Shown piece after piece: positions 1 to 6,447 of a stretch of DNA of 18,055 bases. The notes beneath the pieces are model-generated. The model searched no databases, was not told where the DNA came from, and worked only from the letters and a program-made list of their open reading frames with translations. Positions within the stretch are counted from its first letter, which is position 1. Every line of letters begins with the position of its first letter. The position numbers were made by a program, and so were the translations under genes. Origin of the DNA: an uncultured Collinsella sp. (GTDB taxonomy: Bacteria; Actinomycetota; Coriobacteriia; Coriobacteriales; Coriobacteriaceae); assembly GCA_900759335.1 (NCBI GenBank), contig CAAEUX010000091.1, positions 1 through 18,055 on the forward strand, given 5' to 3'.

Positions 1-10
1 TAAGATTGAA

Positions 11-45
11 GGGCCTGACCCCGGAGGAGTTCCGGAATCAGGCCC
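11..45 (-). terminator. Probable terminator hairpin downstream of the nucleotidase gene
   Basis: GGGCCTGA (11-18) pairs with TCAGGCCC (38-45), and inside it CCGGA (21-25) pairs with TCCGG (31-35). This makes a long nested hairpin about 118 bases past the stop of the minus-strand nucleotidase. Read on the minus strand, the tail after the stem is only moderately T-rich (TTCAATCTTA), so termination efficiency is uncertain. It could instead serve a gene lying outside the window to the left. Confidence 0.45.
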
Positions 46-162
46 TTGCGGCCTAGTCGCTATTTAGGGCGTCCAAGATTTGGGGCGCAGTTCAAATTCG
101 GACGGGCTTCTGTGCTCGATATAAGGTTTACGCGGCGGGGCTGTAAGGCCCGGCGGTGTAGC

Positions 163-2187
163 TTAGCGTCGACGCTTCCAGATAATGCCGAGCATGATGA
201 CGATGATGCCGCCGATAAGGCACGCGCCAACTACTGCCAGCGTGCGGTCTCCCGTTGCGGCGAGCTTACCGGTCGTCTTCTTGGCGATGACCTTCGTTGT
301 CGTCGTGTCCGTCTTAGGCGAGGGCTTAGGCGTCGGGGCCGGTGTGGGCGTGGGGTCCACGGCAGCGGAGCCAAAGCTGATGGTGCCCGCGAGCGAGGCC
401 ATCTTGCTCTCCCAACTGTTCTGCCCGATCAGCGCCCTTAGCGCTGACTCGCAGGTACCCCACTCGGTGTACTTGGTGGCGTGTGCAAAGGTGGGAAAGT
501 CGGTCGTGTTGGTGATGATGTAGTTGTTGGTGGCGACGGTATAGGTCTTGGCGGGGTCGAGCGTGCTGCCGTCTTTGGTGAGTGTGGCACTCACAATGCG
601 CTTGCCCTCGGGCTGTGTCCAATCAATCGTCACGTTGATGCCGCCAAAGGAGAGAACGCTGCCAGAGTCATCGCGCCACTTGTACTTGTCTTGCGCCTCC
701 TGCTCGGTGTGACCGGCCGCCACATAAGCCTGCTGAAGCTCGTAGCTGTCGTTGCAATCGTCGCTGATTTGTAGCGAGTGCTCGAGCGCTGCGAGGAAGT
801 CCGCGCCGGTCATGGCCCAGGTCTCCACGGTGTTGCCGTAGGGCGAGATGGCGATGACGTTGCCGGCGGTCACGTTGCCCGCCGCGATGCCGCCGCGGAT
901 GCCGCCAGCGTTTTCGATAGCGAGGTCCGCGCCCGTCAGGTCAAGATAGGAGCTGCAAATCACGTGGCCGATGGTCTGGGCCTTGGTGGTGTCGCCCTCT
1001 TTGCTGGGACGGAAATCGGTGGTGCGCACCATTTCCCAACCATGCGTGCCTGCGGCGTCCTCGCCGTAGAAATAGTTGGTGGTGGATGTGCCGAGCACCT
1101 TGTTCGATTCGTTTTCAAAGTCCTCGTCGAGCGGCTTGATCTTGTTGCGGACGGCTTCAAGGCGGCTTTGGTAGTCGGAGCCCTTGTCGGGGTCTGCCAA
1201 AAGGTCGTTGACGTTCTTGGCGGTGTAGAGCTTCTCGTTGCTGTCGTCTGCAGGGACCGTGACCGTGTCATCGTCGGTCGTCTCGGTGCCATTCGTGTCG
1301 TATTTGTACGGAATGGAAAGCAGTCCCACCTCGGCAAAGGCACTGCCCGCCTCGACAATGTGGATTGTCTTGCCGTCGGCTCCCGTCACCTTCTCGTTAA
1401 GGTTGATGTGCTCGTGGCCTGCGATAAGGGCATCGACGCCACGGAGCCGTGTGGCAAAGGTCTTGGCGTTGAGCGTATGCGCGATACAGACGACAACGTT
1501 GCAGCCCTCCTTGCGCAGCTGCTCTGCCTCGGTATTGATGGCGTTCGTGGCACTCGAGAACGACGTGCCCGCGACCAGGTCCGCGCGCAGCGAGGATCCC
1601 AGCGACTCATCCATGGCACCCACGACGCCGACCTTGATTTTGTAGTCGAATGTGGAGTGATCCTCGCTATCCTCCCAGGTGCGATCGAGCGTCTTGGTGA
1701 TACTCGAGCTCCATACGCCGCTCGTAGACTTCGCGTTCGCGCAGAGCATGGCGAAGGGCGTGCCGGTGGGGCTGTGGCCGGTCATGGTGCGGAGCTTGTT
1801 CGCGCCGTAGCTCCAGTCGTGGTTGCCCGGCGTGGTCGCGTCGTAGCCGTCTGCATAGAAGGTGTCCATGAGCTCGGCGATGCTCTTGCCCTCGCTCATG
1901 GTGGCGAAGGACTGTCCGTGGAAGGTGTCGCCCGCATCGAGCAAAAGATCGGGGGCGTTGCCCTGGGCGCTATAGAGAACCGCCAGTCCGTCAAAGCCCA
2001 CAGTGCCAGCGCCCTTGCTTGCGTTGTAGCTGTACTTGTAGCTGCCGTGGATATCGTTGGTGTGCATGACGGTCACAGAGCCGTCAATAGCGGCGGGCAG
2101 GTTCCCAGCGAAAGCGAGGCTTGGGGTGCCTGCGAGCGCGCCGGCAAACAACGCGGCGGCTAACGCAAGGCGGGGGAGTCTTTTCAT
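163..2187 (-). CDS. Cell-wall-anchored bifunctional metallophosphatase/5'-nucleotidase (UshA-like)
   Basis: Extracellular two-metal phosphoesterase that should hydrolyse nucleotides to nucleoside plus phosphate. The 674-residue product starts with a Sec signal peptide (KR then a hydrophobic stretch, likely cleaved after AFA at 25-27). The calcineurin-like metallophosphatase domain shows DIHG (45-48), GDTFHG (86-91), GNHD (121-124), AHT with H237, and GHEH (257-260). The C-terminal nucleotidase domain carries NAGGIR (426-431), the typical substrate-binding motif. A Pro/Thr-rich linker (around 612-635) leads to LAATG (642-646), a hydrophobic helix and a KRRR tail, which is a sortase signal of the LAxTG class E type. 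The ATG at 2187 has AAGGA seven bases upstream. It is a single gene between two terminators. Natural substrate (AMP, UDP-sugar, cyclic nucleotide) cannot be read from sequence. Confidence 0.93.
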   Translation of the reverse strand: MKRLPRLALAAALFAGALAGTPSLAFAGNLPAAIDGSVTVMHTNDIHGSYKYSYNASKGAGTVGFDGLAVLYSAQGNAPDLLLDAGDTFHGQSFATMSEGKSIAELMDTFYADGYDATTPGNHDWSYGANKLRTMTGHSPTGTPFAMLCANAKSTSGVWSSSITKTLDRTWEDSEDHSTFDYKIKVGVVGAMDESLGSSLRADLVAGTSFSSATNAINTEAEQLRKEGCNVVVCIAHTLNAKTFATRLRGVDALIAGHEHINLNEKVTGADGKTIHIVEAGSAFAEVGLLSIPYKYDTNGTETTDDDTVTVPADDSNEKLYTAKNVNDLLADPDKGSDYQSRLEAVRNKIKPLDEDFENESNKVLGTSTTNYFYGEDAAGTHGWEMVRTTDFRPSKEGDTTKAQTIGHVICSSYLDLTGADLAIENAGGIRGGIAAGNVTAGNVIAISPYGNTVETWAMTGADFLAALEHSLQISDDCNDSYELQQAYVAAGHTEQEAQDKYKWRDDSGSVLSFGGINVTIDWTQPEGKRIVSATLTKDGSTLDPAKTYTVATNNYIITNTTDFPTFAHATKYTEWGTCESALRALIGQNSWESKMASLAGTISFGSAAVDPTPTPAPTPKPSPKTDTTTTKVIAKKTTGKLAATGDRTLAVVGACLIGGIIVIMLGIIWKRRR

Positions 2188-2251
2188 GGCAGTTTCCTTA
2201 GTCCTTAGCCAGAATGTCTGGTTGAATATCGGATTATCGACATAATATGCG

Positions 2252-2291
2252 AAAACCGCCGCAAGGACGTCTGCCCCTTTGCGGCGGTTTT
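2252..2291 (-). terminator. Strong symmetrical terminator between the ABC operon and the nucleotidase
   Basis: AAAACCGCCGCAA (2252-2264) is perfectly complementary to TTGCGGCGGTTTT (2279-2291) around a 14-base loop. The A and T ends of the arms give a T run in either direction. On the minus strand it follows the ABC ATPase gene and precedes the nucleotidase, so it is the second of two tandem stops for the ABC operon. Confidence 0.85.
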
Positions 2292-2306
2292 GACGTTTGT
2301 GCAGAT

Positions 2307-2347
2307 AAAACCTACCAAAATATACCTGTCCCTTTTTGGCAGGTTTT
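2307..2347 (-). terminator. Rho-independent terminator abutting the ABC ATPase stop codon
   Basis: In minus-strand RNA, AAAACCUGCC plus AAAA pairs with UUUUGGUAGGUUUU, with one G-U wobble and a short loop, followed by U residues. On the plus strand the arms are 2307-2320 and 2333-2347. The stem overlaps the last two bases of the TAA stop of the ATPase gene (2346-2348), so the operon ends immediately after translation. The plus-strand transcript would have an A-C mismatch instead, which favours the minus direction. Confidence 0.8.
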
Positions 2348-3140
2348 AGCTCAGCAGCATGCGGTCGTTGGCGAGCTCGCCGCCCGAGACCTCCTCGAAC
2401 TTCTGCAGCAGGTCGGCTACGGTGAGCGACTTCTTCTCATCGCCCGCCACGTCGTAGATCACGTGGCCTTCGTGCATCATGATCAGACGGTTGCCCAGAC
2501 GGATGGCGTCATTCATGTTATGCGTGACCATGAGCGTGGTCAGGTGGTTCTCGTCGACGATCTCCTCGGTCAGGTTAAGCACCTTAGAGGCCGTCTTGGG
2601 GTCGAGGGCCGCGGTGTGCTCGTCGAGCAGCAGCAGGCGCGGCCTGGTGAGCGTGGCCATCAGCAGGGTGAGTGCCTGGCGCTGGCCACCCGAGAGCAGG
2701 CCGACCTTGGCGTTGAGACGCGTGTCCAGACCAAGGTCCAGGCGCTTGAGCAACTCAACGTACTCATCTTTCTCGGCCTTGGTGACGCCCCACGAAAGGC
2801 CGCGACGCTGGCCGCGACGCTTGGCGAGGGCCAAGTTCTCGGCAATCTGCATGTCGGCAGCGGTACCGCGCATGGGGTCCTGAAACACGCGGCCCAGGTA
2901 CTTGGCGCGCTGCGACTCGCTCAGGCGCGAGATGTCGGTGCCGTCGAGCTCGATAACGCCCGAATCGAGCGGGTACACGCCGGCGATCATGTTGAGCAGC
3001 GTGGACTTGCCGGCGCCGTTGCCGCCGATCACGGTTACAAAGTCGCCGTCATTTAGGGTGAGGTCGACGCCGGTGAGCGCGCGCTTCTCGGTGACGGTGC
3101 CCTTGTTAAAGGTCTTCTTGACATGCGAGAGCTTAAGCAT
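2346..3140 (-). CDS. ABC transporter ATP-binding protein (TrpZ-type partner of a COG2984 importer)
   Basis: ATPase subunit that powers the importer encoded with the permease and binding protein upstream. The 264-residue product has Walker A GGNGAGKST (39-47), Q-loop FQD with Q87, signature LSGGQ (149-153), Walker B LLLLDE (169-174) and switch His207. Walker B is followed by H-T-A-A-L-D, where many ABC proteins have P-T-A-A-L-D. The ATG at 3140 is chosen because GGGAG lies nine bases upstream. An in-frame ATG at 3149 sits directly against that site, and the open frame beyond it has no family similarity. The start overlaps the end of the permease gene by 8 bases, which implies translational coupling. 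Substrate specificity is inferred only from the family of the binding protein. Confidence 0.92.
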   Translation of the reverse strand: MLKLSHVKKTFNKGTVTEKRALTGVDLTLNDGDFVTVIGGNGAGKSTLLNMIAGVYPLDSGVIELDGTDISRLSESQRAKYLGRVFQDPMRGTAADMQIAENLALAKRRGQRRGLSWGVTKAEKDEYVELLKRLDLGLDTRLNAKVGLLSGGQRQALTLLMATLTRPRLLLLDEHTAALDPKTASKVLNLTEEIVDENHLTTLMVTHNMNDAIRLGNRLIMMHEGHVIYDVAGDEKKSLTVADLLQKFEEVSGGELANDRMLLS

Positions 3141-4056
3141 CTGCCTCATCTCCCTTCGTGTAGGAGCTGCGGAGCTTATAGCGCTCCCAAACCACGGGCA
3201 CGCACAGGGCCACAGCGACAATTACGGCGGAGAGCAGCTTCATGTCGTTGGCGTCCATGCCCAACTGCAGCACGATGGCGCGGATAAGGAAGTACACCAC
3301 GGAGCCAAAGACGGCGGAGGCAAGACGGACGCTAAACTGCGTGAGGCCGCCGGGCAGCAGACGGCCGAGCACCTCGCCGATAACAATGGCGGCAAGACCA
3401 ATAACGATGGCACCGGTGCCCATACCAATGTCGGCATACTTTTGGCTCTGGCAGATGAGCGCGCCCGAAAGGCCGATGAGGGCGTTGGAGAGCACGAGGG
3501 CGATCATCTTGGTGGAGTTGGTGTTGACGCCCAGAGCGCGGATCATGTACTCGTTGTTGCCGGTGGCTCGCAGCGCCGAGCCGATCTCGGTGCCAAAGAA
3601 CCAATACAGGATGGCAACGATAGCCACGGCGAGCAGGATGCCCAAGATGATGGCAACGGTGGACTGCGGCAGACCGGTCATATTGCTGACGGCCGAGAAC
3701 ACGGTGCCCTTGGCAAGAATGGGCGTATTGGACTTGCCCATGATGCGCAGGTTGATTGACCACAGACTGATCTGGGTGAGGATTCCGGCGAGGATCGCGG
3801 GAATCTCAAAGACGGTGGTCAAAATGCCCGTGACGGCACCCGCGATGGCGCCGGCGCACATACCGGCCAGCACGGCGAGCAGCGGGTCGACGTTGTTATT
3901 GACGATGAGCACAGCGCAGACGCAGCCGCCGAGGGCAAAGCTGCCGTCGCAGGTCATATCGGGAATGTCGAGCAGGCGGAACGTGATAAACACGCCAAGC
4001 ACCATAATGCCCCAGAGGACGCCCTGCGAAACGGCGCCCTGCAATGCAATGAGCAT
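3133..4056 (-). CDS. ABC transporter permease (TrpY-type, branched-chain-permease fold)
   Basis: Membrane subunit of the importer. The 307-residue product is mostly hydrophobic helices (about eight are discernible), with short loops such as LLDIPDMTCDGSF near the N-terminus and GSALRATGNNEYMIRALGVN around the middle. The second is the cytoplasmic coupling-loop region typical of permeases related to the branched-chain amino-acid type. It has a charged C-terminal tail (ERYKLRSSYTKGDEADA). The ATG at 4056 is preceded by a near-perfect AGGAGG with eight bases of spacing. The gene lies between the binding protein (203-base gap with a hairpin) and the ATPase (8-base overlap). The permease/ATPase/COG2984-binding-protein set is the arrangement known for streptococcal TrpXYZ tryptophan importers. 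Tryptophan or tyrosine uptake is therefore plausible but unproven here. Confidence 0.9.
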   Translation of the reverse strand: MLIALQGAVSQGVLWGIMVLGVFITFRLLDIPDMTCDGSFALGGCVCAVLIVNNNVDPLLAVLAGMCAGAIAGAVTGILTTVFEIPAILAGILTQISLWSINLRIMGKSNTPILAKGTVFSAVSNMTGLPQSTVAIILGILLAVAIVAILYWFFGTEIGSALRATGNNEYMIRALGVNTNSTKMIALVLSNALIGLSGALICQSQKYADIGMGTGAIVIGLAAIVIGEVLGRLLPGGLTQFSVRLASAVFGSVVYFLIRAIVLQLGMDANDMKLLSAVIVAVALCVPVVWERYKLRSSYTKGDEADA

Positions 4057-4158
4057 GCTTCATACCTCCTAGGATAGGGTGGACACGTGATTTTCCATAA
4101 TAGCGGTAACAATGCATAGAAGAGCTGCGGACAGACGTTTTGTTTTACCTGAAACAAG

Positions 4159-4192
4159 CAGGGCGGACGCCGGTCTACAGCGCCCGCCCCTG
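4159..4192 (-). terminator. Intercistronic hairpin between binding-protein and permease genes
   Basis: In minus-strand RNA, CAGGGGCGGGCGC pairs with GCGUCCGCCCUG with one bulged G and one G-U wobble, closing a loop of about nine bases and followed by CUUGUUU. The weak U tract suggests partial termination or protection from 3' decay. This would leave the binding-protein message in excess over permease and ATPase. No convincing full promoter was found between it and the permease. A TATTAT box near 4098-4103 lacks a good -35. Confidence 0.6.
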
Positions 4193-4259
4193 TGGCTCAG
4201 ATATTGAATAACGCGGCTAAAGCGCGAGCACGGGCTCTAGACGCATGCCGCGTATGGCA

Positions 4260-5240
4260 TTACGCGTCCAGAGCGGAAAGGTCGATGCCCAGGGCCTCGG
4301 CCATCTCGTCGTTCTTGACGACGACCAGGTCCTTGCTCGAGAGGTGCTTGATCGCCATGTCCTCGGGCTTGGCTTCGCCCTTCAGGATCTTGACGGCCAT
4401 CTCGCCTGCGGCGTAGCCCAGATCCTCGTAGTTGATGGAGAGGGTGAACAGGCCGCCGGCCTTGCACATGCCCTCCTCGCCAGTCACGAAGGGGAGCTTG
4501 TTCTCCTTGCAGATCTGGCCGACCTGCGAGGCACCCGCGGCGATGGTGTTGTCGGTGGGGGAGTACAGCGCGTCGACCTTGCCCACGGCAGACTCGACGA
4601 CGGACTGAATCTCGTTGGAGCTCGAGACGGTGAAGTCAGTGTACTCGAGGCCCAGCTTGTCGAGCTCTTTCTTGGCGGCCTTGATCTGGACGTCGGAGTT
4701 GGACTCGGCGGTGCAGTAGAGTAGGCCGACCTTCTTTACGTCGGGCAGGACCTTCTGCATCATCTCGAGCTGCTCGGCGACCGGGGTGAGGTCGGAAGCG
4801 CCCGTGACGTTGGTGCCGGGCTTGTCGTTGTCCTGGACCAGGCCGGAGGCGGCGTAGTCGGTGATGGCGCAGCCCACGATGGGGATATCGGCCGTGGCGC
4901 CGGCGGCAGCCTGCGCGGCGGGCGTGGCGATGGCATAAATCAGGTTGACGTTGTCACCCACAAACTTGTCGGCAATGGACTTACACGTGGACTGGTCGTT
5001 CTGGGCGTTCTTCTGGTCGATCTTGACCTTAAGGCCGCTCTCCTTGATGGCCTTGACAAAGCCGTCGTTGGCGGCATCGAGTGCGGAGTGCTCGGTGAGC
5101 TGCAGAACGCCGATGGTGTAGTCGGAACCGGCGGCAGCAGAGCCGGAACCAGAGTTGCCGCCGCACCCGGCGAGCGGGGCGAGCGCGAGCAGGCCGGCGG
5201 AGACCAGAAGGCTCCTGCGACTGATGGTGATGTCCTTCAT
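4260..5240 (-). CDS. ABC transporter substrate-binding lipoprotein (TrpX-type, COG2984/PF04392)
   Basis: Extracellular solute receptor of the importer. The 326-residue product has a lipobox LAGC with the lipidated Cys at residue 26, preceded by SRRSLL (7-12), a twin-arginine-like pair. The mature protein begins with a Gly/Ser-rich tether and then YTIGVLQLTEHSALDAANDGF, the characteristic first strand and helix of this binding-protein family. NLIYAIATPAAQAAA and PIVGCAITDYAASGLV are further family-like segments. The ATG at 5240 is chosen because GGGGG lies seven bases upstream. Sixteen extra residues upstream would run across the leader and lack any site. It is the first gene of the three-gene operon, with its own promoter at 5304-5331. 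The ligand could be tryptophan, tyrosine or another small molecule. The sequence does not decide this. Confidence 0.9.
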   Translation of the reverse strand: MKDITISRRSLLVSAGLLALAPLAGCGGNSGSGSAAAGSDYTIGVLQLTEHSALDAANDGFVKAIKESGLKVKIDQKNAQNDQSTCKSIADKFVGDNVNLIYAIATPAAQAAAGATADIPIVGCAITDYAASGLVQDNDKPGTNVTGASDLTPVAEQLEMMQKVLPDVKKVGLLYCTAESNSDVQIKAAKKELDKLGLEYTDFTVSSSNEIQSVVESAVGKVDALYSPTDNTIAAGASQVGQICKENKLPFVTGEEGMCKAGGLFTLSINYEDLGYAAGEMAVKILKGEAKPEDMAIKHLSSKDLVVVKNDEMAEALGIDLSALDA

Positions 5241-5272
5241 ATCATTACCCCCAGTATAAAAATGGCTGGAAA

Positions 5273-5298
5273 CACTGCACTGGGACAAAGTGCAAGTG
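5273..5298 (-). other. Leader hairpin in the ABC operon 5' UTR
   Basis: TGCACT (5276-5281) pairs with AGTGCA (5289-5294) around a seven-base loop. The stem is extended by CAC/GTG with one bulged base (5273-5275 with 5296-5298). It falls at the predicted start of the transcript, about 33 bases before the ATG. It may stabilise the 5' end. The leader of roughly 57 bases is far too short to be a T-box. Confidence 0.45.
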
Positions 5299-5303
5299 GA
5301 ACT

Positions 5304-5331
5304 ATAGTAGCGCTGATGTCCATTTTTACAA
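5304..5331 (-). promoter_or_regulatory. Sigma-70-type promoter of the ABC transporter operon
   Basis: On the minus strand TTGTAA (5326-5331) and TACTAT (5304-5309) are separated by 16 bases. Transcription would begin near 5297, giving a leader of about 57 bases before the ATG at 5240. Confidence 0.6.
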
Positions 5332-5400
5332 CAGCCTGGCGGGTTTTTTAATACAGAATCGGATGGGCGGTACGGGTAGTCGAATAGGCGGTGGAGGGTC

Positions 5401-6189
5401 TTATGCGGCGGAGGAGGCGTCGTCCTCCTCGTCGAGGGCGGCGAAGAGCTTCTTGCCGTCGAGCAGGCGCGTGCTGACGTTTCTCATACGGGCGATCTCG
5501 ACGGTGCGCAGCGTATCGTCGGTGCCTCGGGCGTCGTAGACCGTTCCCAGCAGATACGAGATGCCATCGCGCTGCCTGATGGCAAAAGGACGGAGTGTCA
5601 TCCGTGCTGCTTCGGTTTCGCCGCGTGTCGTGACGCTCGAAATATCAAAACTCACCGTGGTTCCGTGGTCGATGGCCTGCTCGACGAGCTCGCACGTGTC
5701 GATGCGCTTGATGGGCGTGCGTGTTGCCTTGGTAGCCTTGCTGCCTGCGCTCGGAACGGGTTCGGGTGTATCGAGGTAGCCGCGAACGTCGGCGCTCGCC
5801 ATGGCAACTAAGTGCTGCGCCATGCTCTTGCGGATAGCGATAGGCGTGGAGCGGTTGCGCATGACCATACCGTGGAGCCGGATGATCTCTTCATCGGTGA
5901 GCGGGCGGGTAAGAAGTTTGTAGCCCACGCTGCGTTTGTACTCAATTTCGTATCCGGCATGGCGAAGCGCGGAGATGGCGGTGTAGATGCTGCGCCGCGC
6001 CGCCGAGATGGGCATGCGGGCGGGGTCGTCGGGATGGGCGAGGCGCCGGATCAGCTCATCGGAAAGCATGGCCTTGTCTTCGCCGGTGTTTTCGCTCAAG
6101 AGCTGCAGGATGCGAACGGCGCGATAGGCTGCCATCGAGGCGGCGCCTCTCGTCGTGGTGTCGTAGGTTTCAACAGCGGCTTCGGTCAT
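5401..6189 (-). CDS. WYL-domain transcriptional regulator
   Basis: Predicted DNA-binding regulator of 262 residues. The N-terminal part (about 15-110) resembles a helix-turn-helix with AYRAVRILQLLSE, then SIYTAISALRHAGYEIEY, the typical recognition-helix-plus-wing pattern of WYL regulators. The C-terminal half (about 150-250) has the WYL-type sheet: TVSFDIS, then MTLRPFAIRQRDGISYLLGTV, then RTVEIARMRNV, with YLLG replacing the canonical WYLVG stretch. WYL domains sense a ligand in many bacteria, but the ligand is unknown here. ATG at 6189 is preferred (AAAGGA ten bases upstream). A GTG at 6198 is in frame but abuts the ribosome site. It is a single gene. Its 258-base upstream gap contains the repeat cluster 6307-6369, a candidate operator. 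Confidence 0.8.
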   Translation of the reverse strand: MTEAAVETYDTTTRGAASMAAYRAVRILQLLSENTGEDKAMLSDELIRRLAHPDDPARMPISAARRSIYTAISALRHAGYEIEYKRSVGYKLLTRPLTDEEIIRLHGMVMRNRSTPIAIRKSMAQHLVAMASADVRGYLDTPEPVPSAGSKATKATRTPIKRIDTCELVEQAIDHGTTVSFDISSVTTRGETEAARMTLRPFAIRQRDGISYLLGTVYDARGTDDTLRTVEIARMRNVSTRLLDGKKLFAALDEEDDASSAA

Positions 6190-6306
6190 CGTGCCCACGT
6201 CCTTTCCGTTTTGGGTGGCGACGGTATGGAGCCTAGGACGTGGGGCTTTCCCAGGGGCGCAGGGCGCTCTGGGCGGTCGGTAGTCGTCGGCAAACGGCGG
6301 GTCGAG

Positions 6307-6369
6307 TTTTCAACAGCCCTGCTCAACTGACCAAAAACTTGCCAAAAGCTTGACGGATGCTGTTGAAAA
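6307..6369. promoter_or_regulatory. Nested inverted and direct repeat upstream of the WYL regulator
   Basis: TTTTCAACAGC (6307-6317) and GCTGTTGAAAA (6359-6369) form a perfect 11-bp inverted repeat separated by 41 bases. Inside are two abutting 11-bp direct repeats, CCAAAAACTTG (6331-6341) and CCAAAAGCTTG (6342-6352), differing at one base. An 11-base spacing places both on about the same DNA face. The location between the asnS terminator and the regulator start suggests an operator, perhaps for autoregulation. The right arm overlaps the T tract of the asnS terminator. No clear -35/-10 pair was found. Confidence 0.5.
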
Positions 6370-6401
6370 AAGCGCCTCTCGACCGATGTCGAGAGGCGCT
6401 T
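6366..6401 (-). terminator. Rho-independent terminator of asnS
   Basis: AGCGCCTCTCGA (6371-6382) pairs perfectly with TCGAGAGGCGCT (6389-6400) around a six-base loop, extended by one A-T pair. On the minus strand it is followed by a run of T residues (plus-strand A 6366-6370). It lies 47 bases after the asnS stop. Confidence 0.9.
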
Positions 6402-6447
6402 GTGCGATGAGCGTTGGCGTGTGGCGACGCGAGCTAGCGTCCGACGA

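Noticed and set aside
778..2163. Long plus-strand open frame (461 codons) opposite the nucleotidase
   Set aside because: It is antisense to a gene with every family motif, has no ribosome site and no recognisable domain. Long open shadows are expected at this GC content.
5241..5400. T-box or tryptophan attenuator upstream of the importer operon
   Set aside because: The predicted leader is about 57 bases, with one small hairpin. There is no T-box sequence, no specifier loop and no Trp-rich leader peptide.
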